Assembly: GCA_021732215.1 (NCBI GenBank)
Contig: JAKFVL010000020.1
Span: 1-64,000 of the forward strand
Length of the DNA: 64,000 bases
Origin: Hyphomicrobiales bacterium
Lineage (GTDB): Bacteria > Pseudomonadota > Alphaproteobacteria > Rhizobiales > Xanthobacteraceae
Direction: 5' to 3'
Positions 44,284-53,189 of this stretch are shown piece by piece. Under the pieces are notes generated by a model. The model was given only the letters and a program-made list of their open reading frames with translations, ran no database searches and was not told the origin of the DNA. Each line of letters starts with the position of its first letter. Position 1 is the stretch's first letter. Made by a program: the position numbers and the translations under genes.

Positions 44284-45999
44284 TCATGACCGCCCTCCCT
44301 GCAACGAAGCAAAATCCTCCTCGCGGAATTCCTGGCCGCGCAGCGGGTCGCTGCGATTGTTGTCGTGCTCGAGCCGGCGCAATTGCACGCGCCGGATTTT
44401 TCCCGAAATTGTCTTCGGCAATTCGGTGACCAGCTCGAGGCGGCGAATCCGCTTGAACGGCGCGAGCCGCGCGTGCGTATGAGCGAAGATCGACTCCGCC
44501 GTCGCGGCCGATGCGGCAACGCCGCCGACCAGCAGCACATAGGCTTTCGGCACCGCGAGCCGGATCGGGTCGGGCGACGGCACCACGGCAGCCTCCGCCA
44601 CTGCCTCGTGCTCCAGCAGGATACTCTCCAGCTCGAACGGCGAGATGCGATAGTCCGACGACTTGAACACGTCGTCGGAACGGCCGACGAAGGTGAGATA
44701 GCCGTCGTCATCGACAAACACCACGTCGCCGGTGCGATAGGCATCGCCGTCCGCGCCCAGCGGCGTGCCGCCCTCGCCGAGATAGCCGCGCATCAAGCCG
44801 GCAGGACGGTCATCGCCCAGCAACAGGCTAATCTCGCCTTCACTCGACGGATTGCCGTCGGCATCTGCGACACGCACGCGATAGCCTGGCAGTGGCCGGC
44901 CCATCGAACCGACCTTCACCGGCTGGCCCGGCGAGTTGCCGGCGAGCGCAGTGGTTTCGGTCTGGCCGTAGCCGTCGCGGATGGTGAGATTCCACGCCGC
45001 CTTGATCTGATCGATCACTTCCGGATTGAGCGGCTCGCCCGCGCCGCAGACTTCGCGCAGCGACAGTTTGTATTGCGAGAGGTCTTCCTGAATCAGCAGC
45101 CGCCACACCGTCGGCGGCGCGCACAGCGTCGATACCGCGCAGCGTTGGATCGTGCCGAGCAAACTCTTCGCCTCGAACCGCGCCTGATTGGCGATGAAGA
45201 TGGTCGCGCCCGCGTTCCACGGCGCGAAGAAGCAGCTCCACGCATGCTTGGCCCAGCCCGGCGAGGAGATGTTGAGGTGGATGTCGCCGGGCTGCAGCCC
45301 GATCCAGAACATGGTCGTGAGCGCGCCGACCGGATAGCTGCGATGGCTGTGCAGCACGAGCTTCGGCTTCGCGGTCGTGCCCGACGTGAAGTAGAGCAGC
45401 ATCGGATCGTCGGCTTTGGTCACACCCTCGGGTGTGAACGCCTCGGTTTGCTTTCTTGACTGATCGAACGGCAGCCAGCCCTGCGCGCTGCTTTCGCCGG
45501 TCACGATCTTGACGACGCCCGGCGCTTTCAGTCCGTCGAACTTCGCAACCTGATCGGGAGAGGCCACCACGGCGCGCGCCTTGCCGCGATCGAGCCGGTC
45601 CTGCAATTCGTCGGGCGTCAGCAGCGTGGTCGCCGGAATGACGATGACGCCGAGCTTGATCGCCGCCAGCATGGTTTCCCACAGCGGCACGACATTGCCG
45701 AGCAGCAGCAACAAATGATCGCCGCGCTTGAGGCCCTGCGCGCGCAGGAAATTCGCAACCTGATTGGAGCGCGTCGAGAGCTGCGCGAAGGTGAGCCTGG
45801 TTTCCGCAGCCGTAGCCACATCGACGATCCAGAGCGCTGTGCGGCTTGCGCTTTCGGGATGACGCGCGAGGTCGGCGTCGAACCAGTCCAGCGCCCAGTT
45901 AAAATTCGCCGCATCCGGCCAGCGGAAATCCTTCACCGCCGTATCGTAATCGGTGCGATGGCGCAGCAGAAACGAACGTGCGTCCTGAAAGGTGGTCAT
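44284..45999 (-). CDS. AMP-dependent acyl-CoA synthetase
   Basis: 571 residues. ATP/AMP loop LLYFTSGTTAKPKLVLHSHR, GYGQTETTALAG, YRTGDVVFVDDDGYLTFVGR and the C-terminal catalytic Lys in LPKTISGKIRRVQLR. Activates a carboxylic acid to its CoA thioester via an acyl-adenylate; the medium-chain or benzoate-like class cannot be fixed by eye. ATG at 45999; the frame upstream runs through a repeat. Same strand as the MaoC and SDR genes and probably co-transcribed. Confidence 0.92.
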   Translation of the reverse strand: MTTFQDARSFLLRHRTDYDTAVKDFRWPDAANFNWALDWFDADLARHPESASRTALWIVDVATAAETRLTFAQLSTRSNQVANFLRAQGLKRGDHLLLLLGNVVPLWETMLAAIKLGVIVIPATTLLTPDELQDRLDRGKARAVVASPDQVAKFDGLKAPGVVKIVTGESSAQGWLPFDQSRKQTEAFTPEGVTKADDPMLLYFTSGTTAKPKLVLHSHRSYPVGALTTMFWIGLQPGDIHLNISSPGWAKHAWSCFFAPWNAGATIFIANQARFEAKSLLGTIQRCAVSTLCAPPTVWRLLIQEDLSQYKLSLREVCGAGEPLNPEVIDQIKAAWNLTIRDGYGQTETTALAGNSPGQPVKVGSMGRPLPGYRVRVADADGNPSSEGEISLLLGDDRPAGLMRGYLGEGGTPLGADGDAYRTGDVVFVDDDGYLTFVGRSDDVFKSSDYRISPFELESILLEHEAVAEAAVVPSPDPIRLAVPKAYVLLVGGVAASAATAESIFAHTHARLAPFKRIRRLELVTELPKTISGKIRRVQLRRLEHDNNRSDPLRGQEFREEDFASLQGGRS

Positions 46000-46016
46000 C
46001 TTTGCTTTCCGGTATT

Positions 46017-46105
46017 CGTCATGGCCGGGCTTGTCCCGGCCATCCGCGTCTGTTTTGAAGAAGTCTACTAAGGCGTGGATGCCCGCGACAAGCGCGGGCA
46101 TGACG
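46017..46105. repeat. Palindromic repeat (CGTCATGGCCGGG type)
   Basis: CGTCATGGCCGGGCTTGTCC at the left and CGCGGGCATGACG at the right. Very similar to 38064-38153 but with a different centre. Confidence 0.75.
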
Positions 46106-46149
46106 CTGAAAGTGTGCGGTTCACGCGATTCCAGATAAGCGCGGCGTCC

Positions 46150-47034
46150 TTATTTCGCCATTGCACGGACGTGCTGGATGATGCCGGAGAAGTCCACTCC
46201 TCCGTGCCCGGCGGCATCGAACGCCTTGTAAAGTTCCTGCGCGTGCTTGCCGAGCGGGGTCACCGCTCCGGCGGCAGACGCGGCGTCCTGCGCCAGTGTG
46301 AGGTCCTTCACCATCAGCGCGGAGGCGAAGCCCGGCTTGTAGCCGTTATTGGCGGGCGATGCCGGCACCGGACCCGGTACCGGGCAATAGCTCGTCAGTG
46401 ACCAGCACTGGCCCGACGATGTGGACGATACGTCGAACAGCGCCTGATGCGACAGGCCAAGTTTCTCGGCGAGCGCGAAGGCTTCGCCGACGGCGATCAT
46501 CGAAATGCCGAGGATCATGTTGTTGCAGATCTTCGCCGCCTGCCCCGCGCCGGGATCACCGCAATGCACGATCTTCTTGCCCATCGCCTCGAGCACGGGC
46601 TTCGCCGCCGCGAACGCCTTCGCATCGCCGCCGCACATGAAGGTCAATGTCGCGTTGGTCGCGCCGCCAACGCCGCCCGACACCGGCGCATCGACCGACA
46701 ACAATCCGGCCTTGCTGGCGAGGCCATGCGCGGTACGTGCACTATCCACATCGATGGTCGAACAATCGATGATGAGTGCGCCCTTGGTGATCTCGGGAAC
46801 GATGTCGGTCCAGACCGAGACCACATGCTTGCCGGCTGGCAGCATGGTGATGACAACGTCCGCGCCTTTCGCTGACGCCGCAGCGCTGTCGGCGATCGTC
46901 ACTCCGCTGGCCTTTGCAGCAGCCTTCGATGCCTCGACCAGATCGAAGCCCGAAACCTTGTGACCGGCCTTGACCAGATTGGCGGCCATCGGCCCGCCCA
47001 TGTTGCCGAGCCCGATGAATGCGATGGTGGTCAT
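46150..47034 (-). CDS. mmsB: 3-hydroxyisobutyrate dehydrogenase
   Basis: 294 residues. NAD loop IAFIGLGNMGGPMAANLVKA, substrate-binding DAPVSGGVGGATNATLTFMC and the catalytic Lys in GAGQAAKICNNMILG, as in the beta-hydroxyacid dehydrogenase family. Oxidises 3-hydroxyisobutyrate to methylmalonate semialdehyde in valine breakdown, the substrate of the MmsA enzyme encoded a few genes upstream. ATG at 47034. Confidence 0.95.
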   Translation of the reverse strand: MTTIAFIGLGNMGGPMAANLVKAGHKVSGFDLVEASKAAAKASGVTIADSAAASAKGADVVITMLPAGKHVVSVWTDIVPEITKGALIIDCSTIDVDSARTAHGLASKAGLLSVDAPVSGGVGGATNATLTFMCGGDAKAFAAAKPVLEAMGKKIVHCGDPGAGQAAKICNNMILGISMIAVGEAFALAEKLGLSHQALFDVSSTSSGQCWSLTSYCPVPGPVPASPANNGYKPGFASALMVKDLTLAQDAASAAGAVTPLGKHAQELYKAFDAAGHGGVDFSGIIQHVRAMAK

Positions 47035-47064
47035 GTTGTTCTCCCTCACGCTCTATTGTTCTTT

Positions 47065-47179
47065 CGTCATTGCGAGGAGCACTTGCGACGAAGCAATCCA
47101 CGGCAACCTACGACGTCTACATTAGTTATGGATTGCTTCAGCTATGGATTGCTTCGGCCTTTCAGGCCTCGCAATGACG
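47065..47179. repeat. Palindromic repeat (CGTCATTGCGAG type)
   Basis: CGTCATTGCGAGGAGCACTT at the left and GGCCTCGCAATGACG at the right. The middle contains a short tandem repeat of TATGGATTGCTTC (two copies). Confidence 0.72.
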
Positions 47180-47184
47180 CGGTA

Positions 47185-48285
47185 TCAAGCTCCTTTGTCG
47201 AACACCAGTTCCTCGTCGCCGAGGCTGGTGAAATACGGCGCGATCATCGCCTGCGTAACGCCCGCGACCGTAAGCGGCGACCACATCGGCTTGCGATCCT
47301 TGTCGATGACGGCGGCGCGCACGCCTTCGCGGAAATCATCGCTGGCGAACACCGCGAGCGCCGCGCGATACTCGCGTGTCAGGCATTCTTCCAGCGTCGC
47401 GGATTCGCGCGCCAGCCGCAGCAATCGCAACGTCACCACGAGGCCGCGCGGCGATTTCTCGTTCAGGGTCTTCAGCGTCGCGAGCGCCAGCTCGGAACCG
47501 TCCTGCGTCAGCGCATCCATGATCTCGTCGATGCGACCGAACGCAAACCATCTGTCGATTTGCGGCTGCAAGGCCGCGACCGGCCCGGCCTTCTCAGCCG
47601 TCGCGAAACTGCGAAGCAGATCCCAGACGTCGGAATCCGCCGCACCCGGATGAATGTTGGTCAGCGCCTGACGCAGCGTGAACAGCTTCGCCTGCGGCAC
47701 CACCCAGTCGGCGAATTTCGCGTGGACCGCATCCGGTCCGTTCATGGTCGCGCCGGTCAGTCCGAAATACGTGCCGATCTCGCCCGGCGCATTCGCCAGG
47801 AGCCACGTGCCGCCGACATCCGGGAAGAAGCCGAGGCCGACTTCCGGCATCGCGAGTTTGGTTTTATCGGTGACGACGCGATGCCTGGCATGAGCTGAAA
47901 GACCGACGCCGCCGCCCATCACGATGCCGTCCATGAAGGCAACGTAGGGTTTCGGGAAATGCGCGATGCGAGCATTGAGGATGTACTCCTCGCGCCAGAG
48001 GATTTTACCAAGATCGCCTTTGGCGTGCGAACTTTCCCACAGCGCGCGGATATCGCCGCCGGCGCACAGCCCGCGCTCGCCGGCACCTTCGAGCACGATC
48101 ACGCTCACCGCCGGATCGGCCGCGAAGCTGTCCAGTGCGCGGGCGACGTCGCGAAACATCTCGAGCGTTACCGCATTAATCGCCTTCGGGCGATTGAGGC
48201 GGATGATGCCGGCCGCGCCCTCGCGCATAGCGACGAGATCGCCGTCTATGAAGGCGCCAGTACCCGGTTTCCGAAGTTCGTCCAT
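47185..48285 (-). CDS. 3-hydroxyisobutyryl-CoA hydrolase (enoyl-CoA hydratase/isomerase fold)
   Basis: About 366 residues of the crotonase fold. GLCAGGDIRALWESS, MDGIVMGGGVGLSAHARHRV, and AMPEVGLGFFPDVGGTWLLA are the HIBCH signature blocks. It hydrolyses 3-hydroxyisobutyryl-CoA to free acid for MmsB. The start taken here is ATG 48285; it lies in the loop of a large hairpin (48256-48332), while the longer frame from 48321 runs through the hairpin arm. Same strand and likely same operon as the acyl-CoA dehydrogenase upstream. Confidence 0.92.
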   Translation of the reverse strand: MDELRKPGTGAFIDGDLVAMREGAAGIIRLNRPKAINAVTLEMFRDVARALDSFAADPAVSVIVLEGAGERGLCAGGDIRALWESSHAKGDLGKILWREEYILNARIAHFPKPYVAFMDGIVMGGGVGLSAHARHRVVTDKTKLAMPEVGLGFFPDVGGTWLLANAPGEIGTYFGLTGATMNGPDAVHAKFADWVVPQAKLFTLRQALTNIHPGAADSDVWDLLRSFATAEKAGPVAALQPQIDRWFAFGRIDEIMDALTQDGSELALATLKTLNEKSPRGLVVTLRLLRLARESATLEECLTREYRAALAVFASDDFREGVRAAVIDKDRKPMWSPLTVAGVTQAMIAPYFTSLGDEELVFDKGA

Positions 48286-48332
48286 CACTTCCGCAACCTC
48301 ATCACGAACTTCGGAAACCAAAGGGTACTGGC
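48256..48332. repeat. Large imperfect hairpin 1 over the hydrolase start
   Basis: Left arm 48256-48281 and right arm 48304-48332 are complementary over 26 bp (GCCAGTACCC + GGTTTCCGAAGTTCGT against its complement), with a 3-nt AAA bulge in the right arm and a 22-base loop. The hydrolase ATG (48285) is in the loop, so the mRNA could hide or expose the start. Confidence 0.75.
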
Positions 48333-48348
48333 AAATTATAAATGACGG

Positions 48349-48419
48349 TACCGCTTTCGATCTGACGTTCCTGATGAAGGACTCGCCGCAGGGTCTGCAG
48401 GAACGTCAGATCGGCGGTA
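48349..48419. repeat. Large imperfect hairpin 2 between acyl-CoA dehydrogenase and hydrolase genes
   Basis: Left arm 48349-48373 (TACCGC, bulge TTT, CGATCTGACGTTCCTG) pairs with right arm 48398-48419 over 22 bp; loop 24 bases. The 3-nt bulge mirrors that in hairpin 1, and the two are separated by a 16-bp AT-rich spacer containing TATAAT on the minus strand. Confidence 0.75.
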
Positions 48420-48423
48420 TCGC

Positions 48424-49569
48424 TCATCGCGCGCCCTCGATCAGCTTGCGCGAGATGATGACGCGCATGATCTCGTTGGTGCCCTCGAGAATCTGGTGCA
48501 CGCGCAGGTCGCGCACGATCTTCTCGATGCCGTATTCGGACAAGTAGCCGTAACCGCCGTGTAGCTGCAGCGCGTCGTTGGCGACCTCGAAGCCCACGTC
48601 GGTGGCAAAGCGCTTGGCCATGGCGCACAGCATCGACGCATCCGGCGATTTTGCATCGAGCGACGCCGCCGCCCGCCACAGAAACGTGCGCGCCGCTTCC
48701 AGCTCGGTCGCCATGTCGGCAACCTTGAACTGCAGCGCCTGGAATTCGTCGAGCCGTTTGCCGAAGGCCTTGCGCACTTTCATGTAGGCCAGCGATTTGT
48801 CGAGCGCCGCCTGCGCGCCGCCGAGCGAACAGGCCGCGATGTTCAGCCGCCCGCCGTCGAGCCCCGCCATCGCGATCTTGAAGCCGATGCCCTCATCGCC
48901 GAGGCGATGGGCGACCGGCACGCGCGCATTTTCGAAGATCACCGCGCGCGTCGGCTGCGCGTTCCAGCCCATCTTGCGCTCGTTGGCGCCGAACGACACG
49001 CCCGGCGTCTTGCCGTCGATCACGAGCGCCGAGATGCCGCCCGCGCCCTCGGCCCCGGTCCGCACCATCGTCACGTAGATATCGCTGACGCCGCCACCGG
49101 AAATAAACTGCTTCTGGCCGTTGACCACGTAATGATCGCCGTCACGCACCGCGCGGGTGCGCAGCGCCGCAGCATCCGAACCCGCGCCGGGTTCGGTCAG
49201 GCAATAGCTCGCGACCTTCTCCATGGTGCAGAGCTGCGGCAGCCATTTGCGGCGTTGCTGCAGTGAGCCGAAGCCGTCGATCATCCACGCCGCCATGTTG
49301 TGGATCGAGATGAAGGACGACACCGCGGGACATCCCGTCGCCAGCGCCTCGAAGATCAAGGCCGCGTCGAAGCGCGACATGCCCGAGCCGCCGACGTCGT
49401 CCTTGATGTAGATGCCGCCGATGCCGAGCGCGGCCGCCTCGCGGATCACATCGAGCGGCAGATGCTTGTCCTCGTCCCACTTCAGCGCGTGGGGCGCGAT
49501 CTTTTCGTCGGCGAAGCCCCGCGCCATGTCGCGGACGGCGGTCTGATCTTCGGTGAGCGCAAACTGCAT
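48424..49569 (-). CDS. Acyl-CoA dehydrogenase (isobutyryl-CoA type likely)
   Basis: 381 residues. FAD-binding YCLTEPGAGSDAAALRTRAV, KQFISGGGVSDIYV, and the C-terminal catalytic-Glu region LQLHGGYGYLSEYGIEKIVR then QILEGTNEIMRVII. Context with mmsA, mmsB and the hydrolase suggests isobutyryl-CoA to methacrylyl-CoA, the first committed step after transamination and decarboxylation of valine. Electrons pass to ETF. ATG at 49569. Confidence 0.94.
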   Translation of the reverse strand: MQFALTEDQTAVRDMARGFADEKIAPHALKWDEDKHLPLDVIREAAALGIGGIYIKDDVGGSGMSRFDAALIFEALATGCPAVSSFISIHNMAAWMIDGFGSLQQRRKWLPQLCTMEKVASYCLTEPGAGSDAAALRTRAVRDGDHYVVNGQKQFISGGGVSDIYVTMVRTGAEGAGGISALVIDGKTPGVSFGANERKMGWNAQPTRAVIFENARVPVAHRLGDEGIGFKIAMAGLDGGRLNIAACSLGGAQAALDKSLAYMKVRKAFGKRLDEFQALQFKVADMATELEAARTFLWRAAASLDAKSPDASMLCAMAKRFATDVGFEVANDALQLHGGYGYLSEYGIEKIVRDLRVHQILEGTNEIMRVIISRKLIEGAR

Positions 49570-49603
49570 GCCGCCCTTGCTGTTCGTTTGGATTTACTTC
49601 TTT

Positions 49604-49683
49604 CGTCATTGCGAGCGCAGCGAAGCAATCCATCGTCAATCCGTAAACTGGATTGCTTCGTCGCTTCGCTCCTCGCAATGACG
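49604..49683. repeat. Palindromic repeat (CGTCATTGCGAG type)
   Basis: CGTCATTGCGAGCGCAGCGA at the left and CTCCTCGCAATGACG at the right, between mmsA stop and the dehydrogenase start. Confidence 0.78.
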
Positions 49684-49692
49684 GAGTTTATC

Positions 49693-51189
49693 TCAGTTCA
49701 TCGTCGGGATGACGAACTCCGCGCCGTCCTTGACGCCGGACGGCCAGCGCGAGGTGACGGTCTTGGTCTTGGTGTAGAAGCGGATCGAATCCGGGCCGTG
49801 CTGGTTGAGATCGCCGAAGCCTGATTTCTTCCAGCCGCCGAAGGTGTAGTACGCGATCGGCACCGGGATCGGCACGTTGATGCCCACCATGCCGACCTCG
49901 ACCTTGGCCGCGAAGTCGCGCGCCGCGTCGCCGTCGCGGGTGAAGATCGCGACGCCATTGCCGTAGTCGTGGTCGCTCGGCAGCGCCAACGCTTCGTTGT
50001 AATCCTTGGCGCGCACCACCGAGAGCACGGGGCCGAAGATTTCTTCCTTGTAGATCTTCATGTCCCTGGTGACGTTGTCGAACAGACAGCCGCCCATGTA
50101 AAAACCCTTCTCGTAGCCCTGCATCTTGAAGCCGCGGCCATCGACAGCGAGTGTCGCGCCTTCCTTGATGCCGGTCTCGACGTAACCCTTGACGCGCTCG
50201 AGTGCGGCCGCCGTCACCAGCGGACCGAAGTCGGCGGAGGGATCGGTCGAGGGGCCGATCTTGAGGCTTTCGACGCGCGGGATCAGCTTTTCCATCAGCC
50301 GGTCGGCGGTGGTCTTGCCGACAGGCACCGCGACCGAGATCGCCATGCAGCGCTCGCCGGCCGAGCCGTAGCCCGCGCCGATCAGCGCATCGACAGTCTG
50401 GTCCATGTCCGCGTCCGGCATGATGATGGCGTGGTTCTTGGCGCCGCCGAAGCACTGCGCGCGTTTGCCGGTCGCGGCCGAGCGCTCATAAATATATTGC
50501 GCGATCGGCGAGGAGCCGACGAAGCCGACGGCGCGGATATCCGGATCGTCGAGGATCGCGTCCACCGCTTCCTTGTCGCCGTTGACGACATTGAGGATGC
50601 CCGGCGGCAGGCCCGCCTCGATCATCAGTTCGGCAAGCCGCATCGGCACGCCCGGATCGCGCTCCGACGGCTTGAGGATGAACGCATTTCCGCACGCAAT
50701 CGCGGGCGCGAATTTCCACATCGGGATCATCGCCGGGAAGTTGAACGGCGTGATGCCGGCGACCACGCCGAGCGGCTGCCGCATGGAGTAAATGTCGATG
50801 CCCGGCCCCGCGCCTTCAGTGTATTCGCCCTTCATCAGGTGCGGGATACCGCAGGCGAACTCGACCACCTCCAGCCCACGCTGAATGTCGCCCTTGGCGT
50901 CCGGCACGGTCTTGCCGTGCTCGCGGGCCAGCAGTTCGGCGAGTTTGTCGTAATCGCGCTGCACCAGTTCGAGGAATTTCATCATCACGCGGGCGCGTCG
51001 CTGCGGATTGGTCGCGGCCCAGTCGGGCTGCGCCGCGCGGGCGTTGAGCACCGCCTCGCGCATCTCAGCCCTGGAAGCCAGCGCCACCTTGCCCTGCACG
51101 TCGCCGGTCATCGGCTCGTAAACGTCCGCCGTGCGGCCGGATGTGCCTGCTACGTTCTTGCCGCCGATGAAATGTCCGATATTGCGCAT
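49693..51189 (-). CDS. mmsA: Methylmalonate-semialdehyde dehydrogenase (acylating)
   Basis: 498 residues, ALDH fold. NAD site TPFNFPAMIPMWKFAPAIAC, FVGSSPIAQYIYERSAATGK, and catalytic Cys in GAGYGSAGERCMAISVAVPV; EEIFGPVLSVVRAKDY also conserved. Converts methylmalonate semialdehyde to propionyl-CoA with NAD and CoA, ending valine breakdown. ATG at 51189 has AGGA just before it. Divergent from a LysR gene 78 bp away, the likely regulator. Confidence 0.95.
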   Translation of the reverse strand: MRNIGHFIGGKNVAGTSGRTADVYEPMTGDVQGKVALASRAEMREAVLNARAAQPDWAATNPQRRARVMMKFLELVQRDYDKLAELLAREHGKTVPDAKGDIQRGLEVVEFACGIPHLMKGEYTEGAGPGIDIYSMRQPLGVVAGITPFNFPAMIPMWKFAPAIACGNAFILKPSERDPGVPMRLAELMIEAGLPPGILNVVNGDKEAVDAILDDPDIRAVGFVGSSPIAQYIYERSAATGKRAQCFGGAKNHAIIMPDADMDQTVDALIGAGYGSAGERCMAISVAVPVGKTTADRLMEKLIPRVESLKIGPSTDPSADFGPLVTAAALERVKGYVETGIKEGATLAVDGRGFKMQGYEKGFYMGGCLFDNVTRDMKIYKEEIFGPVLSVVRAKDYNEALALPSDHDYGNGVAIFTRDGDAARDFAAKVEVGMVGINVPIPVPIAYYTFGGWKKSGFGDLNQHGPDSIRFYTKTKTVTSRWPSGVKDGAEFVIPTMN

Positions 51190-51267
51190 GTGTTTTCCTG
51201 CCTGTGCCCGGGATTTGTTTGTTGTGGTAGTGATACCCCCTCGCTCCAGGAAAACGAAGCCCCACGG

Positions 51268-52227
51268 ATGCGCAACGGCACTGCAAAAAATCGGCAACCG
51301 GACCGCCCGGTCGCCGCAAATTTGGACCAGCGGATCCGCTGGGACGACCTGCGCATTTTCCTCGCCACCTGCCGCGCCGGCACCGTGTCGTCGGTGGCGC
51401 AGACGCTCGGCATCGACAACACAACGGTGTCGCGCAAGATCGAGCGGCTGGAGAGATCGCTCAAGACCAGGCTGTTCGAGCGCCGCAACACCGGCTACGT
51501 GCCGACGCGCTCCGGCGAAAAGCTGTGGCGCACCGCCGAGCGGGTCGAGAGCGCCATCGTACAGGGCGAGACCGAACTCGCCGATCGCGACGTTGCGCTC
51601 ACCGGCATCGTGCGGGTCGGCGCGCCGGATGGTTTCGGCAGCTTCTTCCTCGCCCCTCGCCTCGCCGGATTTTGCAACACGCATCCCGAAGTCGAGGTGC
51701 AGTTGATGGCGACCGCGCGGGTGTTCAGCCTGTCGAACCGGGAGGCCGATATCGCGATCGCGCTGGCGCTGCCGGCGCAGGGCCGCGTCGTCGGCCGCAA
51801 GCTCACGGACTATCGGCTCGGGCTCTATGCCTCACGCGGCTATGTGAAGGCGCATCCGAAGATCAAGCGCATCGACGATCTCACCGATCATCTGTTCATC
51901 AGCTACATCGACGAGTTTCTCTACACGCCGCTGCTGGATTATGTGCGGATCGTCTCGAAGACAATCGCGCCGCGCTTCAAGAGCGCGAACCTGATCGCGC
52001 AGTATCAGGCCACCAAGGCTGGCCGGGGCATCGCGATCCTCCCCTGCTTCATGGCCGATCAGGACAAGGACCTCGTGGCGCTGTTGCGCAACGAGGTGAA
52101 GCTGGAGCGCACATTCTATCTGTTGCTGCACGAGGACAACCGCAACCTCGCGCGTGTGAAGGCAGCGGCGGATTTCATTGTCGAGGAAGTGCGGAAGAAC
52201 CGGCGGATATTTCTGCCGGGGAAGTAG
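51268..52227 (+). CDS. LysR-family regulator of the valine cluster
   Basis: About 319 residues. N-terminal HTH (LDQRIRWDDLRIFLATCRAG, then GIDNTTVSRKIERLERSLKT) and a substrate-binding domain. Its 78-bp divergent spacing from mmsA suggests control of the valine-degradation genes, by analogy with regulators of mms operons (inferred). ATG at 51268 is supported by AGGA upstream; the frame is open far to the left but only because it opposes mmsA. Confidence 0.88.
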   Translation: MRNGTAKNRQPDRPVAANLDQRIRWDDLRIFLATCRAGTVSSVAQTLGIDNTTVSRKIERLERSLKTRLFERRNTGYVPTRSGEKLWRTAERVESAIVQGETELADRDVALTGIVRVGAPDGFGSFFLAPRLAGFCNTHPEVEVQLMATARVFSLSNREADIAIALALPAQGRVVGRKLTDYRLGLYASRGYVKAHPKIKRIDDLTDHLFISYIDEFLYTPLLDYVRIVSKTIAPRFKSANLIAQYQATKAGRGIAILPCFMADQDKDLVALLRNEVKLERTFYLLLHEDNRNLARVKAAADFIVEEVRKNRRIFLPGK

Positions 52228-52232
52228 GATAA

Positions 52233-52934
52233 TTATTGATATTTGCGCCGTTTGAATGCCGCAACGTCCGACGCAGTCAACTTAAACCACTCTCCATTTG
52301 CACGACGTTCAGCAAATCGGCGGTGCCAGTATGCTTCAATCCCGGCAGGATCGTCCGTTCTAATGGAGTGTTCGAGACTAGCAGCCTCTGGAAGAGAGAC
52401 GCGAATTTCCTTCACGCGACGTTCCAGTTCATCGCTACGACCAATTTTGAAATGAGAACCCGACTTGATAAGATAGACAATACCTTCATTCGAACGAGCC
52501 GATGTTGTTTTCTGTTCAACCTCAATTCCTATCATCATGAAAATATCTTTATATTCCTCTCGACCTTTGACCCAATTGCGCAGGTTATCAACAAGAGCGT
52601 TCTTAGAGCCAAAATGCGTATAGAAAGATTTTGGAGTCGGGAAATCTTTTTGCGTTCGACTATAAATTTTCAATTCATCTATGGTTGGCACTCGTGAGAA
52701 ATGCCGGCACGCTTCTATGAATTTCTCAAATACAAGCTCTTGTTCGTGTTTGCTTTGCCAAGAGTTAGGTAAAAAACCAGCTTCAATGAGGGCATCTCCC
52801 CATCTTGCCCAATAAACACCTCTCCAAGCGGTCTCTCGAATACCAGTTTCATTCTCAAACCGTCGGACGCCCGGCGGTTGGCCGTTGCCAGCTTTTGCTA
52901 GTTTCTTGATCTCGTCCAGTATCGTCTTTCGCAC
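52233..52934 (-). CDS. GIY-YIG (T5orf172/MUG113) domain protein
   Basis: 233 residues. The C-terminal 90 form a T5orf172/MUG113-type GIY-YIG module: GIVYLIKSGSHFKIGRSDEL, ERRVKEIRVSLPE, and SIRTDDPAGIEAYWHRRFAE with the catalytic-type Glu. The N-terminal part has two repeat-like segments (VRRFENETGIRETAWRGVYW and FPTPKSFYTHFGSKNALVDN) resembling the DNA-binding repeats of homing endonucleases. The gene is clearly AT-richer than its neighbours, so it was probably acquired. Convergent with the LysR gene, five bases apart. Confidence 0.8.
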   Translation of the reverse strand: MRKTILDEIKKLAKAGNGQPPGVRRFENETGIRETAWRGVYWARWGDALIEAGFLPNSWQSKHEQELVFEKFIEACRHFSRVPTIDELKIYSRTQKDFPTPKSFYTHFGSKNALVDNLRNWVKGREEYKDIFMMIGIEVEQKTTSARSNEGIVYLIKSGSHFKIGRSDELERRVKEIRVSLPEAASLEHSIRTDDPAGIEAYWHRRFAERRANGEWFKLTASDVAAFKRRKYQ

Positions 52935-53022
52935 TTAGGTCGCCTTTCAGCTAATTAAGCTACGGCAATGTATGGACCAGCTTAGCTTGGATAACGCATA
53001 GCGTATTTCTAAATGATATTCT

Positions 53023-53181
53023 CGTCATTCCGGGGCGCGCCACTTGGCGCGAGCCCGGAATCCATACGCCGCAGCAGACGTTTGGCGAAGACTAGAAATG
53101 GCTCTGCGACTGCGAATCCCAACAAGCATCGTGATTATGGATTCCGGGCTCGCTCGCAAGTGCTCGCGCCCCGGAATGACG
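53023..53181. repeat. Composite palindromic repeat (CGTCATTCCGGGGCGCG ends)
   Basis: Outer arms CGTCATTCCGGGGCGCG and CGCGCCCCGGAATGACG-type (the right copy ends GCGCCCCGGAATGACG). Inside is a core, CCATACGCCGCAGCAGACG then TTTGGCGAAGACTAGAAATG, that also occurs inside the repeat at 54120-54259, whose outer arms are of a different family. Confidence 0.75.
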
Positions 53182-53189
53182 ACTGAAAG

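Noticed and set aside
48286-48321. Upstream start of the hydrolase at 48321
   Set aside because: The added 12 residues come from the hairpin loop and arm and are not conserved in the family.
51192-51255. GTTTTCCTG...CAGGAAAAC inverted repeat between mmsA and its LysR gene
   Set aside because: The two arms are the ribosome-binding sites (AGGA) of the two divergent genes, so the symmetry is probably accidental.
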